A DNA stretch of 64,000 bases from Cupriavidus pauculus (GTDB lineage: Bacteria > Pseudomonadota > Gammaproteobacteria > Burkholderiales > Burkholderiaceae), in assembly GCF_022179805.1 (NCBI RefSeq), contig NZ_BPUO01000006.1, positions 372,001-436,000 of the forward strand, read 5' to 3'. The notes under the pieces are model-generated. The model had not been told where the DNA came from. It made no database searches and saw nothing but the letters and a program-made list of their open reading frames with translations. Below are positions 9,339 through 19,633 of this stretch, in pieces; within the stretch, counting starts at the first letter, position 1; each line of letters opens with the position of its first letter. Position numbers and translations under genes: made by a program.

Positions 9339-10531
9339 GCAATCACTCCACGGGCACGCAGGTCGGCGATGGCCGCCCCGTCGAAGCCGGCCTGCGCCAG
9401 CACGTTGTCGGTATGCTCGCCCAGCGTGGGCGCGCGGTCATGGATGGCACCAGGGTTGCCGGACAGCTTCGGGATGATGCCGGGAATGTCCACGGAGAGA
9501 CCCTTGGCGGACGTCACCGTCTCGATGACTTCGCGAGCCCTGTAGTGCGGATCCTCGGCAATGTCCTTGACCGTATAGATACGGCCCGACGGCACATCGG
9601 CGCCGCGCAGTACTTCCAGCGCCGATTCCACGGTCTGCGTGCGCGTCCACGCCGCGATGGCCGCATCGATCTCGTCCACGCGCTTCACGCGGCCGTCGTT
9701 GCGGGCCAGATCCGGGTCTTCGCCCAGGTCCTCGCGGCCCATGGCCGCCATCAGCCGCTTGAAGATCGCATCGCCATTGGCGGCGATCAGCACGTATTCG
9801 CCGCATCCGCACGGATACGCGTTGGACGGCGCGATACCCGGCAACGCGCCGCCCGCCGGCTGGCGCACCGCGCCGAACACCGAATACTCGGGCAGCAGGC
9901 TTTCGCTGAGGTTGAACAGCGATTCATAGAGCGCCACGTCGATGACCTGGCCCTTGCCGCCGCGCGCATCGCGCTCGTACAGCGCCAGCAGCACGCCCAG
10001 TGCACCGTGCAGGCCGGCGATGGTGTCGCCCAGCGACAGGCCGGCGCGTACCGGCGGACGGCCCGGCTCGCCGGTCAGGTAGCGCAGGCCGCTCATGGCC
10101 TCGGCCACCGCGGCAAAGCCCGGTTCGTCGCGCTTGGGGCCGGTCTGGCCGTAGCCCGACACGCGCAGCATGATCAGCTTCGGGTTGGCCGCATGCAGGA
10201 CATCCCAGCCCATGCCCCACTTTTCCATGGTGCCGGGACGGAAGTTCTCGATCAGCACATCGGCCTCGGCGGCCAGCTGGCGCACCAGCTCCTGCCCGGC
10301 GGGCTGGCGCAGGTCGATGGCGATCGACTGCTTGTTGCGCGACTGGGCTTCCCACCAGACCGAAGTATCTTCGTGCATCATGCGCCACTTGCGCAGCGGG
10401 TCGCCCTGGCCGGGCGGCTCCACCTTGACCACGTGCGCGCCAAAGTCGGCAAGGGTCTTGGCGGCAAAGGGGCCGGCAATCAGTTGCCCCAGTTCCAGGA
10501 CCTTGATGCCGTTGAGAATCTGTTGCGCCAT
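9335..10531 (-). CDS. CaiB/BaiF family (class III) CoA transferase
   Basis: This 398-residue protein has the class III CoA-transferase fold. The catalytic aspartate falls at residue 169 in LSLGDTIAGLHG, the same number as in formyl-CoA transferase. Other family features are VLELGQLIAGPFA at the N-terminus and FRPGTMEKWGMGWD. It would move CoA from a donor such as succinyl-CoA to an organic acid. Its stop overlaps the ATG of the lyase gene (ATGA), so the products are probably made together: activation, then C-C cleavage. The gene diverges from the binding-protein gene at 10778. Confidence 0.92.
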   Translation of the reverse strand: MAQQILNGIKVLELGQLIAGPFAAKTLADFGAHVVKVEPPGQGDPLRKWRMMHEDTSVWWEAQSRNKQSIAIDLRQPAGQELVRQLAAEADVLIENFRPGTMEKWGMGWDVLHAANPKLIMLRVSGYGQTGPKRDEPGFAAVAEAMSGLRYLTGEPGRPPVRAGLSLGDTIAGLHGALGVLLALYERDARGGKGQVIDVALYESLFNLSESLLPEYSVFGAVRQPAGGALPGIAPSNAYPCGCGEYVLIAANGDAIFKRLMAAMGREDLGEDPDLARNDGRVKRVDEIDAAIAAWTRTQTVESALEVLRGADVPSGRIYTVKDIAEDPHYRAREVIETVTSAKGLSVDIPGIIPKLSGNPGAIHDRAPTLGEHTDNVLAQAGFDGAAIADLRARGVIA

Positions 10532-10619
10532 GTTGGAATGTCTCCGTGAAACTGACCCAAATCGGGGAATTGGCTTTGTTTCGACGGAGTGTGCCGCAGC
10601 GTCGGGTGACGCGGAATCG

Positions 10620-10650
10620 GCATTCCGGAAAGCGGGCTATCTCGGAATGC
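10620..10650. promoter_or_regulatory. inverted repeat in divergent promoter region
   Basis: GCATTCCG at 10620-10627 and CGGAATGC at 10643-10650 form perfect 8-nt arms with a 15-nt spacer. A further half-site CGGAAT lies at 10612-10617. The site lies in the 246-bp gap between the divergent CoA-transferase and binding-protein genes, so it could be an operator for either. The function is not shown. Confidence 0.4.
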
Positions 10651-10777
10651 GAAAGATTGGGGCTAACCCTGACGCGGGGACGGGTCAACTTCTGGCGCCG
10701 CGTTGCCGTTATCCCGGGGACATTCCTCTTTCCGGGCAGGCTTCGCGCCCCACCCCGCCTCAGCGGCAACCGACGAT

Positions 10778-11536
10778 ATGCGATTCCTCCGCCTTTGCCG
10801 GATCCTCTGCGCCGCCTTTGCCTGCGTGACGTCGACCGTCGCGCTGGCCCAGACCAGCACCATCGTGCTGTACTCCGAGGCCGGCCAGCGGCCACAGTCG
10901 TACGAGGAAAACGGCGTGCCGAAGGGCGCGTACATCGACAGCCTGCAGCGCGTGCTCAGGCGCATGCCGCCCGAATTCAAGGTCGAGATCCGCTTCGCGT
11001 CATGGGCGCGTACCGTCGAGGAAGCGCGCAATGGTCACAGTGCCGGCATCCTGGGCGTCTACTATCGGCCCAAGGAACGGCCGTACCTGTCCCATTCCAA
11101 GGCGTTCTACACCGAGGAGGTAGCGGTGCACTGCAACCGCGACGCCATTGCGGGGCGCACCTTCCAGAACTATCCCGACGATTTCGTCGGCCTGAAGTTC
11201 GGCAACCAGCGCAGCTACCTGGCGCCAGGGCCGCGTTTCTTCCAGTTTGCGCAGGAGGGCAAGATCGAGATCGTCGAGGGCCACGAGTTTCACGACCTGG
11301 TCAAGAAGATGCTGGTCGGCGAGATCGACTGCGTGGTCAACCCGAGCGCCGTCATCAACGAGGCGCTGGTCGCGCTGGAAGCGCGCGGCCTGCCCGAGCG
11401 CATGCGCTACAAGTCCAGGCGCGTGCTGAATATCCGGACCGAGACGGTCCATATCGGGTTCAGCAAGAAGTACGAGGAATCGCATCCCGAGGTCGCCCGG
11501 TTCCGCGCGCTGTTCAACAAGGCGGCGGATGAATAG
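10778..11536 (+). CDS. periplasmic solute-binding protein, family 3-like
   Basis: This 252-residue protein starts at the ATG at 10778, directly before a signal peptide (MRFLRLCRILCAAFAC, cleavage near ALAQ at residue 25). The mature part looks like the PBPb/SBP_bac_3 fold: a first strand (TSTIVLYSEAGQRP), GAYIDSLQRVLRRMP, then a second lobe. No ABC permease or ATPase is near. The next gene, 35 nt downstream on the same strand, is a membrane diguanylate cyclase with a periplasmic domain. The protein may therefore be a sensor subunit rather than part of an importer (inference). The fold assignment is moderately sure; the ligand is unknown. Confidence 0.78.
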   Translation: MRFLRLCRILCAAFACVTSTVALAQTSTIVLYSEAGQRPQSYEENGVPKGAYIDSLQRVLRRMPPEFKVEIRFASWARTVEEARNGHSAGILGVYYRPKERPYLSHSKAFYTEEVAVHCNRDAIAGRTFQNYPDDFVGLKFGNQRSYLAPGPRFFQFAQEGKIEIVEGHEFHDLVKKMLVGEIDCVVNPSAVINEALVALEARGLPERMRYKSRRVLNIRTETVHIGFSKKYEESHPEVARFRALFNKAADE

Positions 11537-11571
11537 AATCCCCTCCTGAATCCTTCAGGTTCGAGCCCTTC

Positions 11572-12906
11572 ATGCCACTGCCCCCGCCGGCTCAGTCGAT
11601 CCGGAACCGGATGATCGTGCTGTTCATCGTTGTCACCACGACAACGCTTGGGGCCTTTGCCGCGCATCGCCAATGGCAGTTGCAACAGGAACTCGAACAT
11701 CGCTTCGAGCGGACGCGCCTGGAGATCATGGAAAACCTGGGCGCCAGCCTGGCCGAACCGGCCTGGGCGCTCAACGTCGGCATCCTGCGATCCCGGCTCG
11801 AAGCCTCGCTGGTACATCCCGAGGTCTCGGAAGCCTGCGTGTTTTCCCCCGACGGCAACGAGGCGTACGCCACGGCTGGCCATCCCGCCTCGACGGGCGG
11901 CGCCGCCTGCACGGCCGCCGGCCCGCACGATGTACTGAGCGAAGTGCAGATCTACCCGCCGGCAAATATCGAAGCCGCGCGCCGCGAGCAGTCGATCGGC
12001 ACGGCCGTGATCCGGTTTTCGCACGACCCCATGCGGCGCGCGTTGCGCCGCGCGATGATCCAGGGGATCACCGAGGTGGCCGCCATCGACGTGGTGCTGG
12101 TGCTGCTGCTGACGTTTGGCCTGCGCATGGTGTTCCGCCCGCTGCAACACCTGCAGCGCGCGCTGTTCCAGCTCGCGTCCAGCCACGGCGACGAGCTCGA
12201 TGAACTGTCGCGGCTGGGCCGCACCGAGTTCGACAGCGTGATCGATGGCTTCAACCAGGTGCTACGCAAGCTCAAGCTGATCATCGCCGAGCGGACCGAG
12301 GCCGAACTGACCGTGCGGGCCGCCATCCAGCGCAGCCACGAAGCCTTCGCGCAGATCCAGGCCACGCAGGCGGAACTGGTCGAAAAGAACCTGCAGCTCG
12401 AAGCGCTTTCCAAGACCGACCAGCTGACCGGCGTCTTCAACCGCCGCCACCTCGACGCCGTGCTGATCAGCGAACTGGAGCGCCACCGCACCGATGGCAG
12501 CCCGTTCTCGATCATCCTGATCGACGTGGACCGCTTCAAGGCCATCAACGACAACCATGGTCATCAGGTTGGAGACCGGGTGCTGGTGGAACTGGCCGAT
12601 CGCATCCTGGAAGCCACGCGCGACGCCGACACCGTGGGCCGCTGGGGCGGCGAGGAATTCCTGATCATCTGCCCCGATACGGGGCCCGAGGCCGCCGTGC
12701 AGCTAGCCGAACGGCTGCGCCGCACAGTATCGGAACGGCATTTCCCGGTCACGGGCGCCATGACGGCCAGCCTGGGCGTGGCAAGCGTGCAGCCGGGCGA
12801 CACCATCCACGGCATGATCTCGCGCGCCGACCAGGCGCTGTATCGCGGGAAGAACAGTGGCAGGGATCGGGTGGAGTATGCGGATGAGGGGGTGACGGCG
12901 TCGTGA
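11572..12906 (+). CDS. membrane sensor diguanylate cyclase (GGDEF)
   Basis: This 444-residue protein makes c-di-GMP. One membrane segment lies at about 13-30, a periplasmic domain at about 31-160 containing LAEPAWALN, and a second membrane segment at about 168-188. A HAMP-like stretch and a coiled coil (about 190-280) lead to the GGDEF domain. The active site is GGEEF at residues 359-363. The inhibitory site RDAD lies exactly five residues upstream, so feedback by c-di-GMP is expected. There is no EAL domain. It follows the binding-protein gene by 35 nt and is probably co-transcribed with it, so that gene may supply the signal. Confidence 0.92.
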   Translation: MPLPPPAQSIRNRMIVLFIVVTTTTLGAFAAHRQWQLQQELEHRFERTRLEIMENLGASLAEPAWALNVGILRSRLEASLVHPEVSEACVFSPDGNEAYATAGHPASTGGAACTAAGPHDVLSEVQIYPPANIEAARREQSIGTAVIRFSHDPMRRALRRAMIQGITEVAAIDVVLVLLLTFGLRMVFRPLQHLQRALFQLASSHGDELDELSRLGRTEFDSVIDGFNQVLRKLKLIIAERTEAELTVRAAIQRSHEAFAQIQATQAELVEKNLQLEALSKTDQLTGVFNRRHLDAVLISELERHRTDGSPFSIILIDVDRFKAINDNHGHQVGDRVLVELADRILEATRDADTVGRWGGEEFLIICPDTGPEAAVQLAERLRRTVSERHFPVTGAMTASLGVASVQPGDTIHGMISRADQALYRGKNSGRDRVEYADEGVTAS

Positions 12907-12930
12907 TGTCTTGAACCCGCTGATGGTTTA

Positions 12931-12962
12931 CTCCCCTCTCCCACTGCGTGGGAGAGGGGAGC
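12931..12962. repeat. single GC-rich hairpin repeat, unit E
   Basis: This is a lone hairpin, CTCCCCTCTCCCACTGCGTG followed by the complementary arm. It is identical in stem and loop to the right arm of unit A at 4155-4182. It sits between the converging 3' ends of the cyclase and LysR genes and could serve both as a terminator, although there is no T-tract. Confidence 0.75.
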
Positions 12963-12977
12963 CAAAACCGGGGGTTC

Positions 12978-13883
12978 TTAAAACGGCGCCCGATCCCCAC
13001 AAAGATGGGTAATCAGCAACCGCGCCGACACCGTCAGCCCCGCCGGATCCCGCATGCCGATCAGCAGCGAGCGGCGTGCCCACGCGTCGCGCAGGCCGAC
13101 CAGAGACAAGCCCATCGACTTGACGTGCGGCTCCGCCGCGATGCGCGGCAGCACCCCGACGCCTAGCCCTGCCATGACCATGCGGCACATGGCGTCGAAG
13201 CTGCGTACCTGGATGCGCAGCCGGAACTGCCGCTCCAGCCGGCTGCTTTCCTCCAGCAACCGCGCCGCCAGCGACGTCACCTGCGGCAGGCTGACAAAGT
13301 CGTATTCAAGCGCATCGGCATAGTGCACCGGCCCGTCCTGCGCCAGCGGGTGACCGGGCGGCGTGATGATGACCAGCTCGTCCTGCCGGTACTCCACGGT
13401 CACCAGGCCCGCGCACGGCGTACGGTCGGCGAAGATGCCGACGTCGGTGCGGTTTTCCATCAACGCGGCAACGATGTCGCTACTGTTGTGTTCTTCCAGC
13501 TCGATGCGGATGGTCGGATGCTGGCGCATGAATTGCGCCAGATCGTCGGGCAGGAACTGGGTGATGGCCGAGGTATTGGCGCAAACACGCACCTGGCCGC
13601 GCACGCCCGACGCATAGTCGGACATCACGCCCGCCATGCGCTCCACGTCCTGCAGGATCGTCAGCGCATGGTGAAAGCACGCCTGCCCCGCCTCGGTCAG
13701 CTGTACGCCCGCGGCATGGCGGAAGAACAGCGGCGCGCCCACGGCGGTTTCCAGGTCGGAAATGCGCTTGCTGGCGGCCGCCACGGCCAGGTGCGACTGG
13801 CGCGCCCCGGCCGAGATACTGCCCTGGCGGGCCACGGCCACGAACAGGCCAAGCGTGACGAGGTCGAAGCGCGCCAGGTTCAT
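12978..13883 (-). CDS. LysR-family transcriptional regulator
   Basis: The ATG at 13883 gives 301 residues. The N-terminal winged helix-turn-helix is at about 5-65 (GSISAGARQSHLAVAAASKRI within it), followed by a LysR effector-binding domain. The start is only 2 nt after the recR stop (TGAccATG), so translation is probably coupled and the gene appears to have joined the dnaX-ybaB-recR operon. LysR genes are usually divergent from their targets, which is not the case here. Target and effector are unknown. Confidence 0.93.
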   Translation of the reverse strand: MNLARFDLVTLGLFVAVARQGSISAGARQSHLAVAAASKRISDLETAVGAPLFFRHAAGVQLTEAGQACFHHALTILQDVERMAGVMSDYASGVRGQVRVCANTSAITQFLPDDLAQFMRQHPTIRIELEEHNSSDIVAALMENRTDVGIFADRTPCAGLVTVEYRQDELVIITPPGHPLAQDGPVHYADALEYDFVSLPQVTSLAARLLEESSRLERQFRLRIQVRSFDAMCRMVMAGLGVGVLPRIAAEPHVKSMGLSLVGLRDAWARRSLLIGMRDPAGLTVSARLLITHLCGDRAPF

Positions 13884-13885
13884 GG

Positions 13886-14500
13886 TCAGATCGTGCGCCG
13901 GTCCATCACGGCGCGGGCGATGGTGCCCGCGTCCACGTATTCGAGTTCGCCACCAACCGGCACCCCGCGCGCCAGGCGCGACACCTTGAGTCCGCGCGCC
14001 TTCAGCATTTCGCCGATGTAGTGCGCGGTGGCCTCGCCTTCGCTGGTGAAGTTGGTGGCAACGATCACCTCCGTGGCCGGGCCGCCGTACTCGGGGTCGG
14101 TGGCACGCGCCAGCAGGCGATCGAGGTGAATTTCCTTCGGGCCGATGCCATCGAGCGGCGACAACCGCCCCATCAGCACGAAATACTGGCCCCGATAGGT
14201 CAGCGTCTGCTCGATCATGACCTGGTCGGCCGGCGTTTCCACCACGCAAAGCAGCGCGGCGTCGCGCTCGGGGTCGCGGCACGTCTCGCAGATTTCCTGC
14301 TCGGTGAACGTATTGCAGCGCACGCAATGGCGGATGCCATCGGCGGCGCCGCGCAGCGCGTCGCCCAGCTTGCGGGCGCCGTCGCGGTCGTGCTGCAGCA
14401 GGTGATACGCCATGCGCTGGGCCGATTTCGGCCCCACGCCGGGCAGCACCTTGAGCGCGTCAATCAGCGCCTGCAGCGAGGTGGGCGGCGCCGCCCTCAT
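13886..14500 (-). CDS. recR: recombination mediator RecR
   Basis: This 204-residue protein is the usual RecR length. It has a helix-hairpin-helix at about 18-30 ([12 protein letters not shown]), a zinc finger with Cys59, Cys62, Cys71 and Cys74, and a TOPRIM domain to about residue 180. With RecF/RecO it loads RecA at gaps. It is third in dnaX-ybaB-recR, a conserved replication-repair operon, 40 nt after ybaB. The downstream LysR gene is nearly fused to it. Confidence 0.97.
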   Translation of the reverse strand: MRAAPPTSLQALIDALKVLPGVGPKSAQRMAYHLLQHDRDGARKLGDALRGAADGIRHCVRCNTFTEQEICETCRDPERDAALLCVVETPADQVMIEQTLTYRGQYFVLMGRLSPLDGIGPKEIHLDRLLARATDPEYGGPATEVIVATNFTSEGEATAHYIGEMLKARGLKVSRLARGVPVGGELEYVDAGTIARAVMDRRTI

Positions 14501-14540
14501 GGCAGCACCGCCACGGTCTGTCGATGCATCGTGGCGACGA

Positions 14541-14867
14541 TCAGAACGGCAGCTTGAAGCCCGGGGGCAGCGGCAGGCCCGAGGTCATCGAACCCATCTT
14601 CTCCTGCGACGTGGCCTCGGCCTTGCGCACGGCGTCGTTGAACGCTGCAGCCACCAGGTCTTCGAGCAGGTCCTTGTCGTCGGCCAGCAGGCTCGGATCG
14701 ATCGTCACGCGCTTCACGTCGTTCTTGCAGGTCATGAGGACCTTCACGAGACCGGCGCCGGACTGGCCCTCGACCTCGATCAGGGCCAGTTGCTCCTGCA
14801 TCTTCTTCATGTTTTCCTGCATCTGCTGGGCTTGCTTCATCAGCCCGGCCAGTTGACCTTTCATCAT
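14541..14867 (-). CDS. YbaB/EbfC nucleoid-associated protein
   Basis: This 108-residue small DNA-binding protein has a Met/Gln-rich coiled-coil start ([20 protein letters not shown]) and the typical Pro-rich end LPPGFKLPF. YbaB homologues form dimers that bind DNA and shape the nucleoid. It lies between dnaX and recR, as in most proteobacteria, 79 nt after dnaX. The ATG at 14867 is preceded by AAGGAGTGATCCC, a good ribosome-binding site. Confidence 0.96.
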   Translation of the reverse strand: MMKGQLAGLMKQAQQMQENMKKMQEQLALIEVEGQSGAGLVKVLMTCKNDVKRVTIDPSLLADDKDLLEDLVAAAFNDAVRKAEATSQEKMGSMTSGLPLPPGFKLPF

Positions 14868-14946
14868 GGGATCACTCCTTCAATATGTGTGTGTTGGGTC
14901 GGACGGCGCTGCGCGGGCTCCATGCCGCGCGGCCGCCTCTCGAATG

Positions 14947-17388
14947 TCACGCGGCGCGCGGCTGCACCGAACCGGGCACGATCTGCCCGCCGAATTCACG
15001 CAGCAGGCCCTGTACGAACGGGTCGCGGTCGATCTCGGCTTCGGCCTCGCGCTGACGTTCGGCACGGGCCGCGGCATCGACCGCCGCCGCGGTATGGGTC
15101 ACGGCACCGATCTCGCATTGCACGCGAACGTCGACGCCAAAGTGTTCATTGAGCGCGGCTTGCAGGCGCTCGGCCACATTGGCTTCGCCAATGGCCGCCA
15201 CCGGCACGCGCAGTTGCAACGTGCGGCCTACCACGCGATGCAGCTCGCTCTGATGTGCCAGTTGCTGCGCCAGGCCCTTCAGCGGCAGGCTGGCTGCCAG
15301 CGCGGGCCAGTCGCCGGTGAACACCGGCGGCGTGCCGTCGTCGGACGCGCTTGGGGCCACCGGCGGCACGGCGGGTGCCAGCGGCACTGCCGGCTCGGGT
15401 TCGGGCTCTGGCTTGCGGGCCTGCACCGGGGCATTCGCCGGTGCGGCGCGGCCGGCGCCACGCGGCGCACGCTCGAATTCCTGCGACTCGAAGCCGTTGT
15501 CGTAGCCACCAAACCCGGGGTCGAAGCCCGGATCGTTGTCATACGGGCCGATGACCGGCAGGTCGGCGGGCATCGCCTCCCAGGGCGGCACATCGCTGCC
15601 GCCCGCGGCTTCCCACGGCGGCACTTCGGCCGGCTTGGCCTGTGCGGGCTTGGCAGCCGGCGCCGGACGCTCGCGCACCGGTTCCGGCGCGGTCGAGGCC
15701 TTCTGGACGACGGGGGCTGGCTGCACCGCCGGCGCGGGCGCGGCAGCGGTGGCCGGACGCGAAGCGGAAGGCGGACGCAGCGGCTGTGCCGCCGGGCGCT
15801 GGCTGGCCGCGGCAGCCGCGGCGGCACCGGCCATCGGCGGCGCACCGGCACCAGCCGGACGTCCGCCACTCTTGCCGGCCGACGCCTGGCGCGCGGCTTC
15901 CAGCGCGGCACGGGCCGGCGACATCGCCGCGCGGCCGCTTGCGGCCGGCGCAGGCGCTACTGGCGCGGCGGGTTCGACCGGTTCTGCGGATTCGGCAGGT
16001 GCCATCGATGCGGCGGGCGCCTCCACTTCAGCCTGCATGGCCGAGGCGGGCGGCGACACCGGCGCCGGCACAGGCGGGCTGACCGGCCTGGCAACTGCAG
16101 CAGGCGGAGCGGCCGGAGCAGCCGGGGCCGTCTCGACCTTCGGCACGGCTGCCGTTACCGGCGGCGTAGCCTGCGCGGCGGGGGCGGCCGACATGGCACG
16201 CGGAGCGGCTGCCGGCGGGCTGACCGGGCGCGGACGTGCCGTCGACTGGCCGCCACCGCCCTGCCCGCCCGAAGGCGCGGCAGGCGTGGCGGACGGCCGG
16301 AACGCCAGCATGCGCAGCAGCGTCATCGTGAAACCGGCATATTCGTCCGGTGCCAGCGCAAGCTCGCTACGCCCAAGATTGGCGATCTGATAGAACAACT
16401 GGATTTCCTGCGCATCGAACTGGTCTGCCAGTCGGCGCACATCCCCGGCCTCGGGCCATTCGTCCTGCACCGACGCGGGCACGGCTTGCGCCAGCGCCAC
16501 CTTGTGCAGCAGCGAACCCAGGTCCTGCAGCGCGCCGGCAAACGACAGGCTGCGGTCGGCCATCGAATCGGCAATGCCCAGCATGGCGGCGCCATCTTCG
16601 GCGGCCAGCGCGTCCAGCAACTGCACGAGGTAGCTCTGGTCGATCGCGCCCAGCATGCCGCGCACGGCTTCCTCGGACACCTGGCCGGCGCTATAGGCAA
16701 TGGCCTGGTCGGTCAGCGACAGCGCGTCGCGCATCGACCCATGGGCAGCCTGCGCCAGCAGACGCAGCGCGCTGCCGTCGTGGCTGATGCCTTCCTGGCC
16801 CAGAATATTGTCAAGATGCGAGACGATATGCCCCGGCGGCATCTGCTTCAGGTTGAACTGCAGGCAGCGTGACAGGACAGTGACAGGAATCTTCTGCGGA
16901 TCGGTCGTGGCCAGGATGAACTTGACGTGGCCAGGCGGCTCTTCCAGCGTCTTCAGCATCGCGTTGAAGGCGTGGTTGGTCAGCATGTGCACTTCGTCGA
17001 TCATGTAGACCTTGAAGCGGCCGACCGTCGGCGCATACACCGCCTTGTCCAGCAGTTGCGCCATCTCGTCGACGCCACGGTTGGACGCGGCGTCCATCTC
17101 GATGTAGTCGACAAAGCGCCCGCTGTCGATTTCCGTGCACGCCTTGCACTGGCCGCAGGGCTGGGCGGTGATGCCGCCGTTGCCGTCAGTGCCGGTGCAA
17201 TTGAGGGCCTTGGCCAGAATCCGGGACAGCGTGGTCTTGCCGACGCCGCGCGTTCCGGTGAACAGATAGGCGTGATGCAGCCGTTGCTGTTCCAGCGCAT
17301 GCGTGAGCGCGCGCACCACGTGCTCCTGGCCGACCAGCGTGGTGAAATCCCGTGGGCGCCATTTGCGCGCTAGAACTTGATAACTCAT
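14947..17388 (-). CDS. dnaX: DNA polymerase III subunits gamma/tau
   Basis: This 813-residue clamp-loader ATPase starts at MSYQVLARKWRPRDF (ATG at 17388); the open frame to 17499 runs into a repeat and is not coding. Walker A is GTRGVGKT at residues 45-52. The zinc module has Cys64, Cys78, Cys81 and Cys84, and Walker B is near MIDEVHML. A long Ala/Pro-rich linker, about residues 380-640, joins this to the tau C-terminal domain that binds the alpha subunit. I saw no A7G-type slippery run that would produce gamma by frameshifting. It is the first gene of the dnaX-ybaB-recR-LysR operon. Confidence 0.97.
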   Translation of the reverse strand: MSYQVLARKWRPRDFTTLVGQEHVVRALTHALEQQRLHHAYLFTGTRGVGKTTLSRILAKALNCTGTDGNGGITAQPCGQCKACTEIDSGRFVDYIEMDAASNRGVDEMAQLLDKAVYAPTVGRFKVYMIDEVHMLTNHAFNAMLKTLEEPPGHVKFILATTDPQKIPVTVLSRCLQFNLKQMPPGHIVSHLDNILGQEGISHDGSALRLLAQAAHGSMRDALSLTDQAIAYSAGQVSEEAVRGMLGAIDQSYLVQLLDALAAEDGAAMLGIADSMADRSLSFAGALQDLGSLLHKVALAQAVPASVQDEWPEAGDVRRLADQFDAQEIQLFYQIANLGRSELALAPDEYAGFTMTLLRMLAFRPSATPAAPSGGQGGGGQSTARPRPVSPPAAAPRAMSAAPAAQATPPVTAAVPKVETAPAAPAAPPAAVARPVSPPVPAPVSPPASAMQAEVEAPAASMAPAESAEPVEPAAPVAPAPAASGRAAMSPARAALEAARQASAGKSGGRPAGAGAPPMAGAAAAAAASQRPAAQPLRPPSASRPATAAAPAPAVQPAPVVQKASTAPEPVRERPAPAAKPAQAKPAEVPPWEAAGGSDVPPWEAMPADLPVIGPYDNDPGFDPGFGGYDNGFESQEFERAPRGAGRAAPANAPVQARKPEPEPEPAVPLAPAVPPVAPSASDDGTPPVFTGDWPALAASLPLKGLAQQLAHQSELHRVVGRTLQLRVPVAAIGEANVAERLQAALNEHFGVDVRVQCEIGAVTHTAAAVDAAARAERQREAEAEIDRDPFVQGLLREFGGQIVPGSVQPRAA

Positions 17389-17454
17389 GGCGGCGATTGT
17401 AGCAAAAGGCGGCCATGGGCAAGCGGAACCTGAGGCGTGCTCACCACGAGCCTG

Positions 17455-17578
17455 CTCCCCTCTCCCGCCCAGCGGGAGAGGGGTTGGGGGAGAGGGCATT
17501 GCGGTTCAATTTGCGACTTGTCCCAGCTTGAACCGCCGCCCCTCTCTCCCGCCCCTCTCCCGCACGCGGGAGAGGGGC
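17455..17578. repeat. paired inverted GC-rich repeat, unit C
   Basis: This third copy of the mirror-image element has hairpins CTCCCCTCTCCCGCCCAGCG.. and CCCCTCTCCCGCACGCGGGA... The core (GCGGTTCAATTTGCGACTTG, ending TTGAACCGCC) is close to unit D in its first half and unit A at its ends. It lies just upstream of dnaX, between it and the lactate permease stop. It probably contains or lies near the dnaX promoter and the permease transcript end. Confidence 0.84.
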
Positions 17579-17609
17579 GACAACCGTCAGGAGACAACCG
17601 TCGCGTGGC

Positions 17610-19286
<1,677 letters not shown>

Positions 19287-19633
19287 GATTGAATCCTCCT
19301 CTGGTGTATTTACGGTGCCTGCCTCTGACGGGCCTGGACATCCGGACGGCATGCCACGAACAAGCGGCGCAAAGGCCGCTCGCGCGACAGAAAGGGGATT
19401 GTAAGGACGGGTTCCCGGCCTCCGCCCAAAATTCGGTCACCGTCGTGATGAACCGGATTCAGGGATCAGGGTTTGTGCGGGGGCAGGCTGGCGCACGTCA
19501 CATCCACGCGCAGCGTACTCCTTAAAACGATCGTTCGAAAGGAGCGATGTGGGGTTTTCCTCTCCCGCCAGGGCGGCGGGAGAGTCACTTGGGAAGTGTT
19601 CTACAGACAGCGCGGCACAGGCAGCGGCGGCCG
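19287..19633. other. intergenic region between nrdJ and lldP
   Basis: This 347-bp stretch has no supported gene. It holds the lldP leader with its GAGGAGG site and a single GC-rich hairpin at 19559-19584 (CCTCTCCCGCC and GGCGGGAGAG). That hairpin is a diverged member of the repeat family and lies close behind the nrdJ stop, where it could terminate the transcript. I saw no convincing promoter box. Confidence 0.6.

Noticed and set aside
14947..17388. programmed frameshift site in dnaX
   Set aside because: No A-rich slippery run with a following stop and stem was seen in this gene.
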